A stretch of DNA of 64,000 bases from JBGANR01 sp044222225 (GTDB taxonomy: Bacteria; Actinomycetota; Actinomycetes; Mycobacteriales; Mycobacteriaceae): contig JBGANR010000004.1 in the NCBI GenBank assembly GCA_044222225.1, forward strand, positions 174,844-238,843, read 5' to 3'. Shown here one piece after another: positions 51,294 to 60,000 of the stretch. Position 1 is the stretch's first letter, and the number at the start of each line of letters is the position of its first letter. Below the pieces are notes generated by a model. That model saw only the letters and a program-made list of their open reading frames with translations. It made no database searches and was not told where the DNA came from. The position numbers and the translations under genes are program-made.

Positions 51294-51365
51294 CTCCGCC
51301 ACCAGGACTCGAACCTGGAAAGCCGGAACCAAAATCCGGAGTGTTGCCGATTACACCATGGCGGA
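51294..51365 (-). tRNA. tRNA-Gln (anticodon TTG)
   Basis: Read on the minus strand, a 72-base cloverleaf starts TCCGCCATGG and ends TGGCGGAG. The acceptor stem is 7 bp (TCCGCCA with TGGCGGA), the anticodon stem CCGGA/TCCGG encloses the loop TTTTGGT giving anticodon TTG (Gln, CAA), and the T arm is CCAGGTTCGAGTCCTGG. CCA is not encoded. It lies between the YiaA/B gene and a TetR gene. Confidence 0.95.
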
Positions 51366-51459
51366 CCGTCGGACGGACCCGACGTCACGGCATATCGCCG
51401 CAGGTGAGACCCTATCGGGAAGGGTCACGTCGTCGCAACAGAGAGTGGGGCCGGGGCGC

Positions 51460-52197
51460 ATGACGGGTCAAAGAGAATCGGGGAACGCCGCGAACAGCGG
51501 CCGGGCCGCGGCGTCGGTGCCGTCGTCGGCGACGCGTCCCACGCCGGCGGGCGGCGCGACGGGCGACGTCGTGGCGAAGGCGCCGCGCGCCCGGATGACC
51601 GGGGCGCAGCGCCGGCGCCAGCTCATCGAGGTGGCGCGCGGGGTGTTCGCCGAGCGCGGCTACGACGCCGCGTCGATTGAGGAGATCGCGCAGCGCGCGG
51701 CCGTCTCCAAGCCCGTCGTCTACGAGCATTTCGGCGGCAAGGAGGGGCTCTACGCCGTCGTCGTCGACCGTGAGGTCGAGACGCTGCTGACCACCATCAC
51801 GTCGTCGCTGACGCAGAACCGTTCCCGCACGCGCGTCGAGCAGGTCGCCCTCGCGCTGCTGACGTACGTCGAGGAGCGGACCGACGGCTTCCGCATCCTC
51901 GTCCGCGACACCCCGATCTCGGCGAAGTCCGGGACGTACTCGAGCCTGCTCAACGACGCCGTCAGTCAGGTCGAGCACATCCTCGGCGGCGATTTCGAGC
52001 GCCGCGGCAAAGACCCCCTTCTCGCCCCGCTCTACGCGCAGGCGCTGGTCGGGATGGTGTCCAACACGGCGCAATGGTGGCTCGACGTGCGGGAACCGCC
52101 CAAGGAGGTCGTCGCCGCGCACCTGGTCAATCTGTGCTGGAACGGCCTGGTCAACCTCGAGGACGAGCCGCGGCTGCGGCCGCCGGACGAGGAGTAG
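51460..52197 (+). CDS. TetR-family regulator upstream of hmp region (Rv1019-like position)
   Basis: A 245-residue TetR protein: HTH with AERGYDAASIEEIAQRAAVSKPVVYEHFGGKEGLY at about residues 66-100 and a C-terminal TetR_C domain. The first 45 residues are Ala/Ser/Gly-rich and not conserved, so ATG 51460 may be too early; an internal ATG before TGAQRRRQ (about residue 46) is an alternative. Position (between glmU and mfd) and HTH wording resemble the M. tuberculosis regulator Rv1019. It ends one base before the convergent flavohemoprotein gene. Target unknown. Confidence 0.88.
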   Translation: MTGQRESGNAANSGRAAASVPSSATRPTPAGGATGDVVAKAPRARMTGAQRRRQLIEVARGVFAERGYDAASIEEIAQRAAVSKPVVYEHFGGKEGLYAVVVDREVETLLTTITSSLTQNRSRTRVEQVALALLTYVEERTDGFRILVRDTPISAKSGTYSSLLNDAVSQVEHILGGDFERRGKDPLLAPLYAQALVGMVSNTAQWWLDVREPPKEVVAAHLVNLCWNGLVNLEDEPRLRPPDEE

Positions 52198-52198
52198 G

Positions 52199-53434
52199 TC
52201 ACTCGGCGGGCGTCCAGGCGTCCGGACCGAAGACCTCGTAGTGCACGTTGGCCGGCGGGACGCCGCGGCCGATGAGCTGGCTGCGCAGCGACATCATGAA
52301 CGGCAGCGGTCCGCACAGGTACGCCTGGGTGCGGGGGTCGACGGGGACGTCCGACAGGTCGGCGAGGCCGGCACGGATCGAGTCGTCGACGGTGCGGCGG
52401 CCGAGGTCCTCGTACCAGCGCATGGTCGTCGCGGCGGGCATCGTCTCGGTGAGGTCGAGCAGCTCGCTGCGGTGGGCGTGGGCGGCGAACGAGCGGTCGG
52501 CGTGGATGACGGAGACCGGCCGGGGGTCGCCGCCCGCGGCGAGGTGGCTGAGGATGCCGAGGATCGGCGTCACGCCGATGCCGGCCGAGGCGAGCAGGAT
52601 CGGGGCGTCGTCGTCGACGAGGGTGAGGTCGCCGAAGGGCGTGGTGACGGCGAGTTCGTCGTCCTCGTAGACGTTCTCGTAGAGGAAGCCCGACACCTCT
52701 CCCGCGGGTGCGCCGTCGGTCGCCGCGATGCGCTTGACGCTGATCCGCCAGGTGTTCGGTTCCGGCGCCCAGACCAGTGAGTACTGCCGGATCTGCCGCG
52801 CCCCGTCCGGCAGCGTGACGGCCACCGACAGGTATTGGCCGGGGAGGTAGTCCGGCAGTGTCTCGTCGCCGAGCGGCGCCAGCGTGAACGAGACGGTGTC
52901 GGACGTCTGCTGCCGGCGCTCGGTGACCCGGACCGTGCGCCACACCCCGCCCGGTTCGACGCCGGCGGCGTCGTAGAGGTCGCGTTCCATCGCGATGAGC
53001 GTGTGCGCCATCAGCCAGTAGAGCTCGTCCCAGGCGGCGGCGACCTCGGGGGTGACGGCGTCGCCGAGCACCTCGACGATGGCCGCGAACAGGTGCTCGT
53101 GCACGATCGGATACTGCTCGGGCAGGATGCCGAGCGAGGCGTGCTTGTGCGCGATCCGCGTCAGCACCTGCTGCAGACGCGCGTCGTCCGGCTCGAGCTG
53201 CAGCGTCGCGAACGCGGCGATCGACGCGGCGAGCGCCTTCGGCTGGTCGCCCTGACTCTGGTTGCCGCGGTTGAAGAGGTCGCGGATGAGCTCCGGGTGT
53301 GCGGCGAACATCTTGCTGTAGAAGAGCGGCGTGATCTGATCGATCGCGCCGCCGACGGCGGGCAGGGTGGCGGCGACGACGTCGCGGGAGGCCGCGGACA
53401 GGCGGGCGGGGCGGGTCGTGGAGGGCTGAGACAT
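52199..53434 (-). CDS. hmp: Flavohemoprotein, nitric oxide dioxygenase
   Basis: A 411-residue flavohemoglobin converting NO and O2 to nitrate. The globin domain (about residues 10-145) has the distal region ITPLFYSKMF and proximal His in IAHKHASLGI. The FAD/ferredoxin-reductase domain (about 155-260) has RQYSL, and the NAD domain has SAGIGVTPILG and LCGPLPFMM. It lies 3 bases downstream of an Rrf2-type NsrR gene, the standard NO-sensing arrangement, so it should be induced by nitric oxide. Confidence 0.94.
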   Translation of the reverse strand: MSQPSTTRPARLSAASRDVVAATLPAVGGAIDQITPLFYSKMFAAHPELIRDLFNRGNQSQGDQPKALAASIAAFATLQLEPDDARLQQVLTRIAHKHASLGILPEQYPIVHEHLFAAIVEVLGDAVTPEVAAAWDELYWLMAHTLIAMERDLYDAAGVEPGGVWRTVRVTERRQQTSDTVSFTLAPLGDETLPDYLPGQYLSVAVTLPDGARQIRQYSLVWAPEPNTWRISVKRIAATDGAPAGEVSGFLYENVYEDDELAVTTPFGDLTLVDDDAPILLASAGIGVTPILGILSHLAAGGDPRPVSVIHADRSFAAHAHRSELLDLTETMPAATTMRWYEDLGRRTVDDSIRAGLADLSDVPVDPRTQAYLCGPLPFMMSLRSQLIGRGVPPANVHYEVFGPDAWTPAE

Positions 53435-53437
53435 GAG

Positions 53438-54028
53438 TTACTCCGTTCCGGTGGGGTCGGCGGACGATGACGCTGGCGAGATGGAGCGTGCGGAATCGTC
53501 CATCGGGGTGATGGAGCGTGCGGAATCGTCCATCCGGGTGTGGGGGAGGCGCGGCGTGAGCGTGAGGACGACGTTGCGGGTGGCCGGGACCGAGGCCACG
53601 TCGGCGACGGTGTAGCGGTCGAGTTCGGCGAAGAATGCGAGCTGCGCGTCACGCAGCACCCCCCGGAGCGAGCACGCCGTGCGGAGTGGGCACGGACGAT
53701 CGCCTTCGCATTCGACGACTTCCTCGTCGCCCTCCAGACGGCGGGCCAGCCAACCGAGTGAGGCGTCGCGCCCCAGTTCGGTGATCAGCAGGCCGCCGCC
53801 GCGGCCACGCCGGGTGGTGACGACGCCGAGTGCGGAGAGGCGCGTCACCACCTTGGCCGCGTGCGCCGCGGAGACACCCATCTCTGCCGCCAGTGTGCGG
53901 GTGTTGCTTGCTCGTCGGGCTGATTCCACGAGCTCCCGCGATGACGACGTGCCGGCCGGCGTCTCGTGCTGCACGGCGAGCCGCATGACGATCCGCAGGC
54001 CGAGATCGGTGAACTTGTTGAGGCGCAC
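53438..54028 (-). CDS. nsrR: Rrf2-family NO-responsive repressor NsrR
   Basis: A 196-residue Rrf2 regulator starting at GTG 54028 (LNKFTDLGLRIVMRLAV). The winged helix is followed by three cysteines in CEGDRPCPLRTAC, the [4Fe-4S] ligand set by which NsrR senses NO. The gene is followed at once by hmp, its expected target. The normal protein would end near residue 150. Here a Pro/Ser-rich extension includes MDDSARSI twice, produced by a 30-bp tandem repeat, so the C-terminus is probably a repeat-derived addition. AT-rich sequence before the start (TACCTATTACATAG) is a likely promoter/operator. Confidence 0.9.
   Translation of the reverse strand: MRLNKFTDLGLRIVMRLAVQHETPAGTSSSRELVESARRASNTRTLAAEMGVSAAHAAKVVTRLSALGVVTTRRGRGGGLLITELGRDASLGWLARRLEGDEEVVECEGDRPCPLRTACSLRGVLRDAQLAFFAELDRYTVADVASVPATRNVVLTLTPRLPHTRMDDSARSITPMDDSARSISPASSSADPTGTE
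53481..53540. repeat. 30-bp tandem duplication in the nsrR 3' end
   Basis: Units 53481-53510 and 53511-53540 differ at one base. Each begins (with the preceding G) GATGGA and reads TCCATC 19 bases later, so each unit has inverted 6-bp ends. In frame it encodes two copies of a ten-residue block containing MDDSARSI. Confidence 0.85.
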
Positions 54029-54127
54029 GTCTACTACTCTATGTAATAGGTATCTGAGATTCCGATTATGTGACGGATCTCCCACGATGCGTTTGGTCGA
54101 CTGCATCGCTGTCGTAGTCTGACGTGA

Positions 54128-54150
54128 CGCCCGTCACCGGGTGACGGGCG
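54128..54150. promoter_or_regulatory. Hairpin/dyad between nsrR and gluconokinase
   Basis: CGCCCGTCA (54128-54136), CCGGG, TGACGGGCG (54142-54150) is a perfect 9-bp dyad in the 176-base divergent region between nsrR and the gluconokinase gene. It may be an operator for the kinase gene or a leader structure; nothing distinguishes these. Confidence 0.4.
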
Positions 54151-54204
54151 CGATCCGGTCGACGGCGGAGTCGGCCACCGCGCTGGGAGAAAGGGTGTGC
54201 CGCT

Positions 54205-54759
54205 GTGAGTTCGACGATCCTCGTGGTCATGGGCGTCTCAGGATGCGGGAAGTCGACCATCGCCGGGTTGCTCTCGGGTGACCTCGGCTGGCCGCTGCTG
54301 GAGGGGGACGACGTCCACCCGCAGGCCAATGTCGACAAGATGGCGGCGGGGATCCCACTCACCGATGACGACCGTTGGCCGTGGCTGCGCGAGATCGCCG
54401 CATGGATCGACGAGCGACTCGCGGCCGGTGAGAGCGGCGTCATCACCTGCTCCGCGCTGCGTCAGGTCTATCGCGACATCCTGCGGCGCAACGAGGTGCG
54501 CTTCGTCCATCTCGCGGGCGGGCAGGACGAGGTCTCCGGGCGGCTGACGGCGCGGACGGGCCATTTCATGCCGGCCACGCTGCTCACCTCGCAACTGGGC
54601 GCCCTGGAACCGCTCGCGGAGAGCGAGAAGGGCGTCACCGTGTCGATCGGTGCCGGCCCGCGCGAGATCGCCGACGAGGTGCTGCGGGGGCTCGACGTCC
54701 GGGGCGGCCAGGTGCTGCACGTCGTCGCCCCGGACGCGGACGTCGCCGCTGAGGGCTGA
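54205..54759 (+). CDS. gntK: Gluconokinase
   Basis: A 184-residue P-loop gluconate kinase (GntK type): Walker A GVSGCGKST at about residues 10-18, the family signature EGDDVHPQANVDKMAAGIPL with DDDRWPWL, and C-terminal GHFMPATLLTSQLGALEPL. It phosphorylates D-gluconate to 6-phosphogluconate for the pentose phosphate pathway. It starts with GTG 54205. It ends 3 bases before the stop of the convergent chaperone-like gene. No gluconate permease is adjacent. Confidence 0.93.
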   Translation: MSSTILVVMGVSGCGKSTIAGLLSGDLGWPLLEGDDVHPQANVDKMAAGIPLTDDDRWPWLREIAAWIDERLAAGESGVITCSALRQVYRDILRRNEVRFVHLAGGQDEVSGRLTARTGHFMPATLLTSQLGALEPLAESEKGVTVSIGAGPREIADEVLRGLDVRGGQVLHVVAPDADVAAEG

Positions 54760-54762
54760 TGC

Positions 54763-55218
54763 TCAGGAGGCCGGACGGGTCAGCGTCGCCTTCACGTGGT
54801 CGAACTGAGACGGCGGGACGACCGGTGCCGCCAGGCCGACCGACCGAACGGCGTCGGTCAGGCCGGCAACCAGGTGGCCCCACACGTTGACCAGGCCGTA
54901 GTCGTCGATGAACTCGTCGATCTCCTCCTCGGTCGGGGGAAGATCGACGGGGATGTGGAACCGCGCATCGAAGTCCAGTTCGGCCAGGAACTTCTCGTCG
55001 TCGGCGACGATGACACCGCGGATGCTGAGGATCGCATGGTCGTCGGTGTCGATCCGCTGAATGCGGAAGGCCGCGCGCATGCCGTCATCGTGTCCGCCGG
55101 TGGTGAAGCCGGAGTCGGACGTCCACGGGTCGCCGGGGTCGTCGGGCCAGCGTCGAAGGATCGAACGACGGTGCCACCGGGTCGACCCGCCGACCAACCG
55201 ATCTGCCAAGCTGCTCAT
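54763..55218 (-). CDS. SecB-like protein, candidate chaperone of a toxin-antitoxin-chaperone locus
   Basis: A 151-residue acidic protein without a confident family match by eye. Its C-terminal 100 residues follow the SecB order: beta-rich FRIQRIDTDD...FLAELDFDARFHI, an acidic PPTEEEIDEFID helix, an aromatic stretch, a helix LVAGLTDAVRSVG, then Pro-rich LAAPVVPPSQFDHV like the C-terminal Pro-x-x-x-x-x-x-NF segment of SecB. The M. tuberculosis chaperone Rv1957 has the same PTEEEL/LTGRLALPPLTLE layout as I recall it. It overlaps the HTH gene by ATGA and is third after a RelE-like toxin, the same order as Rv1955-Rv1956-Rv1957. The chaperone role is an inference from fold pattern plus context. Confidence 0.6.
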   Translation of the reverse strand: MSSLADRLVGGSTRWHRRSILRRWPDDPGDPWTSDSGFTTGGHDDGMRAAFRIQRIDTDDHAILSIRGVIVADDEKFLAELDFDARFHIPVDLPPTEEEIDEFIDDYGLVNVWGHLVAGLTDAVRSVGLAAPVVPPSQFDHVKATLTRPAS

Positions 55219-55697
55219 AGCGTCGCCGGTTCGTCTTCGTTCTGCCACCGGGTGAAGGCCGGATACTCCTGCCGGGATTCGAGAATGCGCAACGAACCGA
55301 TGAGGACGTTCGCCGGCCCTGCGGACGGCGTCCCGGGATCCGTCTCGAACCGCATCGTGAGATGTGACGTGGACGTCCACGCCGTCGTGGTCTCCTCGAA
55401 GCGGCGGACATCAAGGTCGATCGATGCCCCGACGGCGTGGGCGTAACGCAGGAGTACCTCGAGGGTGGGATTCGCCGTGGCGCTGTTCGCCTCGAACTTG
55501 CAGACGCCTGAGCGATGGATGCCGATCGCCTCGGCGACCTGTGCCTGACTCAGCCCGCGGGATCGCCGGATGTCGACGAGTCGATCGATGAGCAGACGAC
55601 GCGTCCGGGAGAGCAGGCGGGCGTTCTCGTGGTATCCGGGCGCGTTGAGGTCGATCGGCGGCTCGGCCGAGCGCTTGTTCCAGGCCTTGACTCGCAT
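55215..55697 (-). CDS. XRE-family antitoxin (HigA-like) with possible chaperone-addiction tail
   Basis: A 160-residue protein with a Cro/C1 HTH at about residues 36-92 (LIDRLVDIRRSRGLSQAQVAEAIGIHRSGVCKFE) and a 65-residue C-terminal region ending in an aromatic tail (YPAFTRWQNEDE, Tyr145, Phe148, Trp151). In toxin-antitoxin-chaperone systems such a tail makes the antitoxin dependent on a SecB-like protein. TAGAAT lies 6 bases before ATG 55697, giving it a probable leaderless promoter of its own inside the operon, with GTTGC and GCAAC flanking the -10 box as a possible autoregulatory site. The toxin-like gene ends 29 bases upstream. Confidence 0.85.
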   Translation of the reverse strand: MRVKAWNKRSAEPPIDLNAPGYHENARLLSRTRRLLIDRLVDIRRSRGLSQAQVAEAIGIHRSGVCKFEANSATANPTLEVLLRYAHAVGASIDLDVRRFEETTTAWTSTSHLTMRFETDPGTPSAGPANVLIGSLRILESRQEYPAFTRWQNEDEPATL

Positions 55698-55716
55698 CGT
55701 TGCATTCTAGCGCAAC
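55698..55716 (-). promoter_or_regulatory. Internal promoter/operator of the antitoxin gene
   Basis: On the minus strand GTTGC-GCTAGAAT-GCAAC surrounds the -10-like TAGAAT (55709-55704), 6 bases before the ATG at 55697. The inverted GTTGC/GCAAC arms would let the encoded HTH protein repress its own transcription. Confidence 0.5.
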
Positions 55717-55726
55717 AACTGTCCGG

Positions 55727-56227
55727 TTAGGCCGGAAACGGCGCCCAGCGATGGCCGAGCCGGGCGAAGTGGGCGATCAATTGCTGCATGGCTTCTCGAA
55801 TGTGTCTGTGCTGCTCGTTCTTGGTGCGCTCGTGATGAAGCCGGATCGCGATGACGGCGCGCGGTCGATCGATCGGCTCCCCGAAGTACAACCGCCACAT
55901 CCGAGGCAGCCGAAGCCGGCCCGACGGTCGGCCGTTGGCCTTGAGTTCGCCGAGCCACGGTGGCGTGGAGAGCCCTTTCGGGTGCCGCTCCAACGGGCAT
56001 CGGTAGTCCTGTGGTTCGCGGAACTGGGATCGCGCCAGCCCGCCCGGCCTCATCGACTGTTCGATCTGATCGACCAGTACGCCCCAGGCGAAAGGATCTC
56101 TGCGTCGGATGTCTGATACGCCGTCGAGATACTCGGCCGTCGGTGAGATCCACGTGCAGCTGCCTTCGATCACTCGCCGTCCGTGCGGACGATCGACGGC
56201 CGCCGGAACCGGTGGCGTGCCGTTCAT
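55727..56227 (-). CDS. RelE/HigB-like toxin candidate
   Basis: A 166-residue basic protein. The C-terminal half has the RelE/ParE/HigB pattern: ELKANGRPSGRLRLPRMWRLYFGE (strand-turn-strand with Arg and Tyr), AVIAIRLHHERTKNEQHRHI and a final helix IREAMQQLIAHF. The N-terminal 90 residues are an addition not seen in the usual 90-125-residue toxins. Such toxins cut mRNA on the ribosome. It is first in the minus-strand set with an HTH antitoxin and a SecB-like gene. The start is ATG 56227, preceded by GAGGCGG. The assignment rests on the C-terminal pattern and the gene order. Confidence 0.65.
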   Translation of the reverse strand: MNGTPPVPAAVDRPHGRRVIEGSCTWISPTAEYLDGVSDIRRRDPFAWGVLVDQIEQSMRPGGLARSQFREPQDYRCPLERHPKGLSTPPWLGELKANGRPSGRLRLPRMWRLYFGEPIDRPRAVIAIRLHHERTKNEQHRHIREAMQQLIAHFARLGHRWAPFPA

Positions 56228-56342
56228 GGGACAGCCGCCTCTGCCTGCGGGTTTGCGCTCGCGATGTCGGTCATGCGGGCAGGTTAGGGGTGGGGTCTGA
56301 CAATTCCGGTTCGCCGTCGGCGCAAGTGCGTCGTCTCCGCGC

Positions 56343-56906
56343 TCAGCCCTCGACGGGCGGCACATCGCCGCCGAGCGGCAGGATGAGCGTCACCGTGTCG
56401 AGCCAGCGGCCGTGTTTGAAGCCGATCGAGCGCCACCGGCCGGCGTCGGCGAAGCCGAATCGGGTGTGCAGCGCGATGGAGCCGGCCGTCTCGGGGACGT
56501 CGGCGATGACCGCGACGATGCGCCGCGCTCCGGCGGCCTCGGCGCGCGTCAGCAACTCGGCGAACAGGCGCGGCCCGATGCCGCGGCCGGTGGTGTCGGG
56601 GTGCAGGTAGATGGTGTCTTCGACGGCCCAGCGATAGGCCGGTTTGCTGCGGAACTCGCTCACATAGGCGAAGCCGATGACGCGACCCGCGGCGTCGGCG
56701 GCCACGATGAACGGCCAGCCGTCGGCGGTGATCGCCGCGAGCTTGCCGCGCCACTGCTCGTCGGTGAGGGGCACGAGGTCGAAGGTGACGGCTCCGTCGG
56801 CGACGTAGTGCGCGTAGATGTCGGCGACGGCCGCGCAGTCGTCGGCGACGGCGTCGCGGAAGACGACGGTGTCGCGGAGAGTGGCGGCGTTCGCGGGATC
56901 GCTCAT
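56343..56906 (-). CDS. GNAT N-acetyltransferase, phosphinothricin/L-amino-acid (Pat/MnaT) type
   Basis: A 187-residue acetyltransferase: AVADIYAHYVADGAVTFDLVPLTDEQW near the N-terminus, YRWAVEDTIYLHPDTTGRGIGPRLFAELL with the acetyl-CoA loop (about residues 99-127), and SIALHTRFGFADAGRWRSIGFKHGRWLDTVTL. This set is diagnostic of the Pat/MnaT group, which N-acetylates phosphinothricin, methionine sulfoximine or methionine sulfone. In most bacteria it is a housekeeping detoxifier. It is divergent from mfd. The 115 bases between it and the toxin gene hold no feature I can identify. Confidence 0.9.
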   Translation of the reverse strand: MSDPANAATLRDTVVFRDAVADDCAAVADIYAHYVADGAVTFDLVPLTDEQWRGKLAAITADGWPFIVAADAAGRVIGFAYVSEFRSKPAYRWAVEDTIYLHPDTTGRGIGPRLFAELLTRAEAAGARRIVAVIADVPETAGSIALHTRFGFADAGRWRSIGFKHGRWLDTVTLILPLGGDVPPVEG

Positions 56907-57012
56907 GACGCGGGATCGTAACGCCGGATCGCCCCGTCCGCCGGACGACCCGGGTCGGCGCCGACCCGACCGCGACGCGCCCGGCGCCGTCCGGGTGAAA
57001 GACTTGTCCATC

Positions 57013-60000
57013 ATGAGCAACGACCGCCCGACGGCGCCGCTCTCGGGTCTGCTGGACCTGCTGAGCGCCGACGCCTCCCTCGCCGCTCTCGTCGACCGGG
57101 CGGGCACGCCGCGACTCGACGTCGTCGCCCCCGATCCGGCCCGGACGCCCGCCGTCGCGGCGCTCGCGACACAGGTGCCGGTGCTCGTCGTCGCCGCGAC
57201 GGGCCGGGAGGCCGACGACACGACGGCCGAGCTGGCCGACTTCCTCGGTGCCGGCGCCGTCGCGCTCTTCCCGTCCTGGGAGACGCTGCCGCACGAGCGG
57301 CTCTCGCCGAGCGCCGACACGGTGGGCCAGCGGTTGTCGGTGATGCACCGGCTGCGCCGCGGCGCCGAGCCCGCGCTGCGCGTCGTCGTGACGACCGTCC
57401 GTTCGCTCGTGCAGCCCGTCGCGCCCGGGCTCGGCGACGTCGACCCGCTGCGGCTGGCCGAGGGCGTCGAACTCGACTTCGACGAGCTCGTGACGCGGCT
57501 CGGCGAGATGGCCTACGCCCGCGTCGACATGGTGGGCAAGCGCGGCGAGTTCGCCGTCCGCGGCGGCATCCTCGACGTCTTCCCGACGACGGCCGAGCAC
57601 CCCGTGCGCGCCGAGTTCTGGGGCGACGAGATCAGCGAGCTGCGGCCGTTCGCCGTCGCCGATCAACGCACGCTGGACGGCGTCGACGCCGGCGAGGTGC
57701 TCGTCTACGCCTGCCGCGAACTGCTGTTGACGCCGCAGGTCCGGGAGCGCGCCGCAGGTCTGCTGACGTCGGTCGCCGACGGCCCGGTGGGCGAGATGCT
57801 CGACAAGATCGCCGGCGGCGTCCCGGCCGAGGGCATGGAGGCGCTCATCCCGGCGCTCGTCGACGGCGAGATGGGCTCGCTCGTCGACATCCTGCCCGAC
57901 GGCATGCACATCCTCGTGCTCGATCCCGAGCGCGTCCGCACCCGCTCGGCCGACCTGGCGCGCACCGGTCAGGAGTTCCTGGAGGCCTCGTGGGCGGCGG
58001 CGTCGATCGGAGCCCACGCGCCGATCGACCTCTCGGCCGCCGGCATCGACCTGCAGGCGGGGGCGTATCGGCCGATCGCCGAGGCGCAGGCCGCGGCCGA
58101 GGCGGCGCGTCGGCCGTGGTGGACGCTGTCGCCGCTGGCAGCGGGACCGGACGACAGTCCCGCCGGCGGGTTCACGCTCGACGTCACCCCCGGCCCGGCG
58201 CCGCGCGGCGACGACGAGCAGATCACGAAGATGTTCGCGCAACTGCGGGCGCACGTCGGGACCGGCGGCCGGGCGGCGATCATCGTCGCGGGTACGGGGA
58301 CGGCCGAGCGGATCGTCGAGCGGCTCGGCGCCGCCGAGGTCCCCGCCCGGCTCGCCGCGCCGGGCGAGACGCCGCACCGGGGCGTCGTCGAGGTGCTGCG
58401 CGGGCGGCTCCGTTCGGGCGTGACGCTGCGTGCGTCCGGGCTGGTCTTGGTCTCGGAGGCCGATATCACCGGCAACCGCGTCGCCGGAGCGGGCGACGGT
58501 CGCCGGCTGCCGGCCAAGCGTCGTAACCAGGTCGACCCGTTGGCGCTCAAGGCGGGCGACATGGTGGTGCACGACCAGCACGGCATCGGGCGGTTCGTCG
58601 AGATGATCGAGCGGACGATCCAGGGCGCGCGGCGCGAATACCTCGTCATCGAGTACGCGCCGAGCAAGCGCGGGCACCCGGGCGACCGGCTGTTCGTGCC
58701 GATGGATTCGCTCGACCAGCTCTCGCGGTACGTCGGCGGCGAGCAGCCGTCGCTGTCCAAGCTCGGCGGCAGCGACTGGCAGAACACCAAGCGCAAGGCG
58801 CGGCGGGCCGTCCGGGAGATCGCCGGCGAGCTCGTCGCGCTGTACGCCAAGCGACAGGCGGCGCCCGGCCACGCGTTCGCGCCGGACACGCCGTGGCAGC
58901 GCGAGATGGAGGACGCCTTCGGCTTCTCCGAGACCGAGGATCAGCTCACCGTCATCGCCGAGGTCAAGGCGGACATGGAACGACCGGTGCCGATGGACCG
59001 TGTCGTCATCGGCGACGTCGGCTACGGCAAGACGGAGATCGCCGTGCGCGCCGCGTTCAAGGCGGTGCAGGACGGCAAGCAGGTGGCCGTCCTCGTGCCG
59101 ACGACGCTGCTCGCCGGCCAGCACCAGCAGACCTTCGCCGAGCGGATGGCCGAGTTCCCGGTGAAGATCGGCGGGCTCTCGCGGTTCACGAGCACGGCCG
59201 AGTCGAAGGAGATGATCGCCGCGATGGCCGACGGCGAGGTCGACATCGTCGTCGGCACCCACCGGCTGCTGCAGCAGGGAGTGCGCTGGAAGGACCTCGG
59301 CCTGGTCGTCGTCGACGAGGAGCAGCGCTTCGGCGTCGAGCACAAGGAGCACATCAAGGCGCTGCGGACGCACGTCGACGTGCTGACGATGTCGGCGACG
59401 CCGATCCCGCGGACGCTCGAGATGTCGATGGCCGGCATCCGGGAGATGTCGACGATCCTCACCCCGCCGGAGGACCGGCACCCCGTGCTCACCTATGTGG
59501 GCGCCTACCAGGACAAGCAGGTGGCGGCGGCGATCCGCCGCGAACTGCTGCGCGACGGGCAGGTCTTCTTCGTCCACAACCGGGTCAACACGATCGACAA
59601 GACGGCCAAGCGGATCCGCGATCTCGTGCCGGAGGCGCGCGTCGTCGTCGCCCACGGGCAGATGTCGGAGGACCTGCTGGAGAAGACCGTCGACGGCTTC
59701 TGGCAGCGCGAGTACGACGTGCTCGTCTGCACGACGATCATCGAGACCGGCCTGGACATCTCCAACGCCAACACACTCATCGTCGATCGTGCCGAGGCGT
59801 TGGGTCTCTCGCAGTTGCACCAGCTGCGCGGACGCGTCGGCCGCAGCCGGGAGCGCGGGTACGCGTACTTCCTCTACGACCCGGCCCGGCCGCTCACCGA
59901 GACGGCCTACGAGCGGCTCGCGACGATCGCCCAGAACAACGACCTCGGCGCCGGCATGGCCGTCGCGCTCAAGGACCTCGAGCTGCGCGGCGCGGGCAAC

